Assembly (NCBI RefSeq): GCF_015352445.1
Contig: NZ_JADKPO010000010.1
Location: forward strand, 1-64,000
Reading direction: 5' to 3'
DNA length: 64,000 bases
Origin: Nocardioides agariphilus
Lineage (GTDB): Bacteria > Actinomycetota > Actinomycetes > Propionibacteriales > Nocardioidaceae
Numbering within the stretch: the first letter of the stretch is position 1; each line of letters begins with the position of its first letter. The position numbers and the translations under genes are program-made. Under the pieces are notes generated by a model that saw only the letters and a program-made list of their open reading frames with translations, was not told the origin of the DNA and ran no database searches. Shown here one piece after another: positions 57,803 through 64,000 of the stretch.

Positions 57803-57820
57803 ATTCAACAAATACTGAAT
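57803..57820. promoter_or_regulatory. Inverted repeat between GbsR-like gene and ABC exporter
   Basis: ATTCA - 8 bp - TGAAT, in a short AT-rich patch unlike its surroundings. It overlaps the upstream region of both divergent promoters; likely operator for the GbsR-like protein. Confidence 0.45.
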
Positions 57821-57826
57821 GATATG

Positions 57827-57832
57827 TAGGCT
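57827..57832 (+). promoter_or_regulatory. -10 hexamer for the ABC exporter
   Basis: TAGGCT, 6 nt before GTG 57839. Confidence 0.4.
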
Positions 57833-57838
57833 CAGGCC

Positions 57839-58744
57839 GTGACCGAACCTGTCATCGCCGTCCACGGCCTGGTCAAGGACTTCGGCGGCACTCGGGCCCT
57901 GGACAGCCTCGACCTCTCCGTCGCGCGCGGTCAGGTGCACGGCTTCCTCGGACCCAACGGTGCCGGCAAGTCGACCACGATCCGGGCGCTCCTGGGCCTG
58001 CTGCGGGTCGACGCTGGCACGGCAACCGTGTTCGGGCTGGACCCGTGGGCCGATGGCGTGGCGATCCACCGGCGGCTGGCATATGTGCCCGGTGACGTCG
58101 CGTTGTGGCCGAACCTCTCCGGCGGCGAGACCATCGACATGCTGCTGCGGATGCGTGGCGTGGAGCCGGCCAGCACGGCTCGTGGGGCGTTGCTCGAGCG
58201 CTTCGACCTCGACCCGACCAAGCGTGGCCGGGCCTACTCCAAGGGCAACAGGCAGAAGGTCGCGCTCGTCGCGGCCCTGGCCGCTGAGGTCGACCTGCTC
58301 GTGCTCGACGAGCCGACCTCGGGCCTGGATCCCCTGATGGAGCAGGTCTTCGCCGACTGCCTGGCCGAGCGCGTCGAGGCCGGCACCACCGTTCTGCTGT
58401 CCAGCCACATCCTCAGCGAGGTCGAACGGCTCGCCGACCGCGTCACGATCATCCGATCCGGCCGCGCCGTCGAGTCCGGCACCTTGGCTGAGCTGCGTCA
58501 CCTCAGGCGTAGCAGGGTCGTCGCCGAGGTCGCGGGGACACCTCCGGACCTGTCGCTGCTGGCGGGCGTGACCGACGTACGCGTGGAGGGCCAGACCCTC
58601 ACCTGCTCGGTGGCCCCAGAGGCGATGAGCGATGTTCTCGCCGCACTGACAGCGGCCGGGGTCCGGTCGCTGACGAGTGCGCCACCGACCCTCGAGGAGC
58701 TGTTCCTCGAGGCCTACCGGCCGGAGGCGACGGTCACTCGATGA
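57839..58744 (+). CDS. ABC exporter ATPase (polyketide/antibiotic exporter type)
   Basis: A 301-residue ATPase: Walker A GPNGAGKSTTIRALLG near 38, Q-loop region replaced by AYVPGDVALWPNLSGGET, unusual signature YSKGNRQKVALVAALA instead of LSGGQ, Walker B LLVLDEPTSGLDPLMEQ, switch His in SSHILSEVERL. This form is typical of Streptomyces-type exporters of polyketide antibiotics. Coupled by ATGA to its permease. Confidence 0.9.
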   Translation: MTEPVIAVHGLVKDFGGTRALDSLDLSVARGQVHGFLGPNGAGKSTTIRALLGLLRVDAGTATVFGLDPWADGVAIHRRLAYVPGDVALWPNLSGGETIDMLLRMRGVEPASTARGALLERFDLDPTKRGRAYSKGNRQKVALVAALAAEVDLLVLDEPTSGLDPLMEQVFADCLAERVEAGTTVLLSSHILSEVERLADRVTIIRSGRAVESGTLAELRHLRRSRVVAEVAGTPPDLSLLAGVTDVRVEGQTLTCSVAPEAMSDVLAALTAAGVRSLTSAPPTLEELFLEAYRPEATVTR

Positions 58745-60327
58745 ACGCCTACGCCGGCACGTGGCCGCTCACGCGGGCGGCCCTGCGGCGCGACCGCGTG
58801 TTCGTGACCGTCTGGGTGCTGCTCCTGGTCGTGGTGGTCTATGCCTCGGCTTCGGCGACCGTGAGCATCTACCCGACGGCGGCCGACCGGGTCCAGGCGG
58901 CCGAGGCGATCAACAGCAGCCCGGCGATAGTCGCGCTCTACGGCCCGATCCTCGACGTGAGGAGCGAGGGCGAGCTGGCCATGACCAAGCTCACCGTCCT
59001 CTACGCCGCGTTCGTCGCGCTGCTCTTCCTCGTGCTGGTCCGCAGGCACACCCGCACCGAGGAGGAGTCGGGGCGGGCCGAGCTGCTGGGTGCCACGGCA
59101 GTCGGGCGCGACGCCCAGCTGGCGGCCGCGGTCCTCGAGTCCGGATCGGTGGCCGCGGCGCTCGGGATCCTGGCGGCCGTCGCCTGTGTGGTCGGTGGCC
59201 TGCCCGTGGTCGGCTCGATCGGGTTCGCGGCTTCTTGGGTGGGCGTGTCGTGGGTGGCCATCGGCCTGACCGCCGTGGCGTGCCAGCTCTCGGCGAGTGC
59301 TCGGACGTGCGCGGCACTCGCGGGCGCCGGGATCGCGGTGCTGTTCGGCTTGCGGGTGGTGGGCGACACCGGACCCGAGTGGGTGTCGTGGCTGTCGCCG
59401 TTCGGGTGGAGCACCCGGCTGCGCGCGTGGTCCGAGCCTCGCTGGTGGGTCCTCCTGCTGTACGCCGTTCTCGGCGCCGGCCTGGTGGTGTCGGCACGGA
59501 TGCTCCAGCACGGTCGCGACCTGGGCTCCGGGGTGCTTGCGGCTCGGCCGGGTCCAGCACACGGTTCACCCAGGCTCGCCGACGCCTTCGCTCTCACCTG
59601 GCGGGTGCACCGGACGATGGTGTCGTCCTGGACGGTCGGTGTGGCAGCGCTCGGACTGGTGATGGGCGCCATCGCACCAGGAGTCGGTGACCTGCTGGAC
59701 ACCGATGCGGGTCGCCAGGTGATCGAGAGTCTCGGTGGTGTGGGAGCCCTGCAGGATGCGCTCGTCGCCGCCGTGCTCTCCATCGCTGCCGTCGTGGTGA
59801 CGTGCTTCGCGATCGCCGTCGTCGGTCACGGCGCCGGTGACGAGCGCGACGGGCGCACCGAGCAGGTGCTCGCCACCGCCGTCACTCGCTCGCGCACCTT
59901 CGTCGCCACCGCGGTCATCTCCCTCGGTGGCGCGAGCTGGCTGTTGCTGGTCACCGGCGCCGGGGCGGCGCTGGGGCTCGGCATGCAGGCCGGTGGAGGC
60001 GCAGGCGACCTCGGCAGGTTCGCCGGCGCGGCGCTGGCACAGTCGCCGGCCGTGTGGGTGGTGGCGGCCGCGGCTCTGCTGCTGCACGCCTTCGGCAGCA
60101 GACTCGCCGTGGTCGCCTGGGCGCTGCTCGCCTCCTGCTTCGCGATCGGCCAGGTGGGCGAGCTGCTCAAGCTGCCGGACGCCGTCACCGGCCTCTCGCC
60201 CTACACACACCTGCCCGCGATGCCGGTCGAGTCCTTCGCGGCGACACCGACCATCTGGCTCACAGCCATCGCGGCCGCGCTGACGGTCACTGCGTGGTGG
60301 CGCTACCGGGAGCGCGACATCGGTTAG
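58741..60327 (+). CDS. Double-length ABC exporter permease
   Basis: A 528-residue membrane protein with about twelve helices in two repeats, each starting with a cytoplasmic R/H-rich loop (RRHTRTEEESGRAELLGATAVGR near 100; GAGDERDGRTEQVLATAVTRSR near 365). This is the family of single-chain polyketide exporter permeases. Paired with the preceding ATPase. The divergent GbsR-like protein probably controls it. Confidence 0.85.
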   Translation: MNAYAGTWPLTRAALRRDRVFVTVWVLLLVVVVYASASATVSIYPTAADRVQAAEAINSSPAIVALYGPILDVRSEGELAMTKLTVLYAAFVALLFLVLVRRHTRTEEESGRAELLGATAVGRDAQLAAAVLESGSVAAALGILAAVACVVGGLPVVGSIGFAASWVGVSWVAIGLTAVACQLSASARTCAALAGAGIAVLFGLRVVGDTGPEWVSWLSPFGWSTRLRAWSEPRWWVLLLYAVLGAGLVVSARMLQHGRDLGSGVLAARPGPAHGSPRLADAFALTWRVHRTMVSSWTVGVAALGLVMGAIAPGVGDLLDTDAGRQVIESLGGVGALQDALVAAVLSIAAVVVTCFAIAVVGHGAGDERDGRTEQVLATAVTRSRTFVATAVISLGGASWLLLVTGAGAALGLGMQAGGGAGDLGRFAGAALAQSPAVWVVAAAALLLHAFGSRLAVVAWALLASCFAIGQVGELLKLPDAVTGLSPYTHLPAMPVESFAATPTIWLTAIAAALTVTAWWRYRERDIG

Positions 60328-60330
60328 CGT
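60325..60330 (+). promoter_or_regulatory. -10 hexamer for the phosphotransferase-like gene
   Basis: TAGCGT, 7 nt before ATG 60338, overlapping the permease stop codon. Confidence 0.3.
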
Positions 60331-60337
60331 GCGCCAC

Positions 60338-61252
60338 ATGACCTGGGAGCCGCAGCCGGGGTGGGTCTCAGTGCCCGCTGGCGCCGGCTCTTCCACGGTC
60401 GGCGTGTGGCGCACGGAGCGGGGCGGCCAGCCGCTCGCGATCAAGCGCCTGGCCAGGCCCCAGCCCGGGGACCCTCCCGAGCTGCAGGACCCGACCCACT
60501 TCGCCTACTGGCGGCGTGAGGCCGACGTCGCCGACACCGGCCTCAATCGGGCCACTCCCGGAGTCGTGGGTCCGGTGAGCGGGGTGGAGGAGGACGACGC
60601 CGGCATCACGCTCACCTCGGAGTGGGTAGAGGACGCCGGCATCAACGGCTTGTTCGTGGCACACGCGCTCGGCAGGTTCGCCGCCGCGGACCTCGGGGAG
60701 CGACCGTGGCTGGCGCGCGGGCTGCTGCGCTCCCGGCTGGCGAGGGTGGAGCGCCGGGGCGGCTGGCCGACCTTGGCCCGCACCAGTGCCGCCGATCTGG
60801 CCGACAGCCTCTGGCACCGCCGCGAGCATTTCCTCGGCCTGTACGACGCGCTGCCCGCCGTCGCGCACCACGGCGACGTCGGCGCCGGAAACCTGCGCGG
60901 TCGTGACGGTGAGCTGGTCGTGGCCATCGACTGGCAGGCCCTGGGCATCGGTCCTGTCGGCACCGACCTCGGGCTGCACATGGCCGGTGCCCGTGAGGCT
61001 CCGGAGCCGCTGCTGGACGCCTACGTGCTGGGCATGGCCGAGTCGGGTCGCGAGGTCGCCACCGTCGACCAGGTGCGGCTCGGCGCCCGCATCGTCGCGT
61101 CGTACACCGCCGTCAGCCGCGCCGAGTGGGCCCTGGCCCGGGTCGCGGGCGGCGAGGGCGCGCTGGCGGCCAAGTTCCGCCACCCCAGCGTCGCGCCGTA
61201 CCTCCGGGCCCTCGAGCGGGTGGCCGACGAGCTCGAGGCGCTGCTCGCCTGA
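60338..61252 (+). CDS. Aminoglycoside phosphotransferase (APH)-like kinase
   Basis: A 304-residue kinase-fold protein. HHGDVGAGNLRG near 187-197 carries the catalytic Asp and Asn, and LVVAIDWQALGIGPVGTDLGLHM near 203 replaces the metal-binding DFG with IDWQ. The N-terminal lobe has VWRTERGGQPLAIKRL (ATP Lys). The family phosphorylates drugs or metabolites; no substrate is assigned. ATG 60338 was chosen over GTG 60329. Confidence 0.75.
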   Translation: MTWEPQPGWVSVPAGAGSSTVGVWRTERGGQPLAIKRLARPQPGDPPELQDPTHFAYWRREADVADTGLNRATPGVVGPVSGVEEDDAGITLTSEWVEDAGINGLFVAHALGRFAAADLGERPWLARGLLRSRLARVERRGGWPTLARTSAADLADSLWHRREHFLGLYDALPAVAHHGDVGAGNLRGRDGELVVAIDWQALGIGPVGTDLGLHMAGAREAPEPLLDAYVLGMAESGREVATVDQVRLGARIVASYTAVSRAEWALARVAGGEGALAAKFRHPSVAPYLRALERVADELEALLA

Positions 61253-61256
61253 GGGT

Positions 61257-62216
61257 CTACTCGACGGTGGCGGGGGAGAAGGTGTCGCAGGCTTGCAGGG
61301 TGCCCTTGGAGTAGCCGACCTGGAACCACTTGACCCGGGCGGCGGCAGAGCCGTGGGTCCACTGCTCCTGGTTGACGCGGCCGGTCGTCTGCTGCTGGAT
61401 GCGGTCGTCGCCCACGGACTTGGCCGCCTCGATGGCCTGCTGGATGTCCTGCTGGGTCAGACCCAGGATCAGCGCCTCGCCCGAGGCGTCACCGGTCGTC
61501 GTGGCGTTCTTGGCCCACATGCCGGCGTAGCAGTCGGCCTGCAGCTCCAGGCGCACGGCGTCGCTGTTGGGGCCGCGCTGGGTCTGGACCTGGCCCATGG
61601 TGCCCAGGAGGTTCTGGATGTGGTGGCCGTACTCGTGGGCCAGGACGTAGGGCTCCACGAAGTCACCGGCCGGACCGTTGAGCTGGCCTTGGAGCACCTG
61701 CTCGAAGAACGTCGTGTCGAGGTAGATCGTGCTGTCGGTCGGGCAGTAGAACGGCCCGACCTCGGCGGTGGCGTCGCCGCAGCCGGTCGAGGTGCCTCCG
61801 CTGAAGGTCTGCATCGCGCTGATCGGCTGGAAGGCGGTGTCGCTCTGGTCCGGCAGCGCCTTGGACCAGAAGTCGGTCAGGGAGTTCTCGACGGCCACGC
61901 GGGCGCAGTCGGGGCTGTCCTGGGCGTCCTGTCCGGTCTTGCAGTTGGCGTAGCGCCCCGTGTCGGTGCCGGCCATCCGCGAGGTGTCGAGGCCGGTGTC
62001 GGGCAGCGAGGTGCCGCCCGTGCCGCCGCCCACGCACTGGGTCAGCACCAGGAACAAGATGATGATGAGCACGCCACCGATGCCGCCGCCGGCCTTGGTG
62101 CCGCCGGGGATCGGGATCCGCATCCCGCCACCGCCCATGCCGCCGCCGCCACCACCGGATCGGCCGACATCGCGCATCCGGGAGGTATCGAGCCGGGCCT
62201 TGGGGTTGAAGCGCAT
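61257..62216 (-). CDS. Neutral zinc metallopeptidase (YpfJ-like)
   Basis: A 319-residue membrane-attached peptidase. Gly-rich N-terminus (about 19-49), a membrane helix (48-60), then a zincin domain with HEYGH (194-198) followed by LQADCYAGMWAKNA, the third zinc ligand region. Paired Cys (CKTGQDAQDSPDC; CGDATAEVGPFYC) may form disulfides. The family is common in Gram-positive and proteobacterial envelopes; substrates unknown. Tail-to-tail with the phosphotransferase-like gene, 4 bp apart. Confidence 0.88.
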   Translation of the reverse strand: MRFNPKARLDTSRMRDVGRSGGGGGGMGGGGMRIPIPGGTKAGGGIGGVLIIILFLVLTQCVGGGTGGTSLPDTGLDTSRMAGTDTGRYANCKTGQDAQDSPDCARVAVENSLTDFWSKALPDQSDTAFQPISAMQTFSGGTSTGCGDATAEVGPFYCPTDSTIYLDTTFFEQVLQGQLNGPAGDFVEPYVLAHEYGHHIQNLLGTMGQVQTQRGPNSDAVRLELQADCYAGMWAKNATTTGDASGEALILGLTQQDIQQAIEAAKSVGDDRIQQQTTGRVNQEQWTHGSAAARVKWFQVGYSKGTLQACDTFSPATVE

Positions 62217-62282
62217 CGTCGCTCTCCTGTCCGGCTGTGACCGCGTCCACCGGCCGCCTGAGTCGCCGGTGTGGACCGCCCA

Positions 62283-62288
62283 TACACT
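62283..62288 (+). promoter_or_regulatory. -10 hexamer for the ABC-F gene
   Basis: TACACT, 10 nt before ATG 62299; short leader or leaderless. Confidence 0.4.
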
Positions 62289-62298
62289 AGCCAGCCTG

Positions 62299-63897
<1,599 letters not shown>

Positions 63898-63905
63898 AAG
63901 CCCGC

Positions 63906-63953
63906 TTCGTCAGCGGTCGTGCGGGTGCACCCAGCGGAGGGCGTGCTGACGAA
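63906..63953. terminator. Large inverted repeat after the ABC-F gene
   Basis: Perfect 9-bp arms TTCGTCAGC / GCTGACGAA enclose a 30-nt GC-rich segment that has its own GGGTGCACCC hairpin. Likely terminator of the ABC-F gene. Confidence 0.45.
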
Positions 63954-63958
63954 TCGGG

Positions 63959-63964
63959 GATACT
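63959..63964 (+). promoter_or_regulatory. -10 hexamer for the truncated gene at the window end
   Basis: GATACT, 7 nt before ATG 63972. Confidence 0.35.
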
Positions 63965-63971
63965 CGCGCCC

Positions 63972-64000
63972 ATGACGCCCGAGGAGCTCGCCGCCGCCGG
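63972..64000 (+). CDS. First codons of a gene cut by the window end
   Basis: ATG 63972 opens a frame MTPEELAAA that runs off the window. Only nine residues are visible, so no function is proposed. The GATACT hexamer upstream supports a real start. Confidence 0.45.

Overview
The window is very GC-rich, uses GTG starts freely, and carries actinobacterial marker genes: RbpA, WhiA, SufR, OpcA, acVLRF1, mycothiol-type maleylpyruvate isomerase and KstR-type TetR. The gene order uvrC-rapZ-yvcK-whiA-gap-pgk-tpiA-secG, then pgl-opcA-zwf-(pgi)-tal-tkt, then ctaB and ctaA with an ABC-2 exporter, then sufR-B-D-(Rieske)-C-S-U-T matches the conserved order I remember from Mycobacterium and Streptomyces. 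With the low-homology accessory genes it suggests a Nocardioides-like member of the Propionibacteriales. That genus guess is inference; no rRNA is present.

Layout. 1-1900: channel-like membrane protein and two Mce-associated-like membrane proteins. 1.9-8.5 kb: ferredoxin reductase, KstR-like repressor, and a divergent GT4 / methyltransferase / prenyltransferase-fold cassette facing a second methyltransferase and a FAD reductase. 8.5-14.6 kb: LemA pair, amylosucrase, small enzymes, VapBC, MBL hydrolase plus MDMPI. 14.7-23.3 kb: uvrA, Rieske lipoprotein, uvrC, rapZ, yvcK, whiA. 23.4-27.2 kb: lower glycolysis, secG, rbpA. 27.2-27.6 kb: a 133-bp tandem repeat. 27.6-35.8 kb: pentose-phosphate operon (minus strand). 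36-42.5 kb: heme O/A synthesis, three glycan- or methyl-transfer genes, ABC exporter. 42.5-47.7 kb: orphan CoxL-like gene, DrrAB exporter and a collagen-like secreted protein, sitting between the ABC/ctaA block and suf. 47.8-54.4 kb: complete SUF operon. 54.5-64 kb: HAD phosphatase, acVLRF1, DUF616-like protein, GbsR with ABC exporter, APH-like kinase, neutral zinc peptidase, ABC-F, and the first codons of another gene.

How the genes work together. Core carbon metabolism is gathered here: pgi, zwf/opcA and pgl feed tal and tkt, and triose phosphates go through tpiA, gap and pgk. SUF supplies Fe-S clusters; heme A synthesis supplies the terminal oxidase. Most operon-head genes have a TANNNT hexamer 6-8 nt before the start codon, which suggests many leaderless mRNAs and was used to choose several starts. 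The observations I find most worth checking are the KstR-like operator at the GT4 cassette, the 133-bp repeat family (single copies also inside or next to suf genes), the regulatory signals before sufR, and the orphan CoxL with an unrecognised small downstream ORF. I saw no rRNA, tRNA, CRISPR, prophage or insertion sequence.
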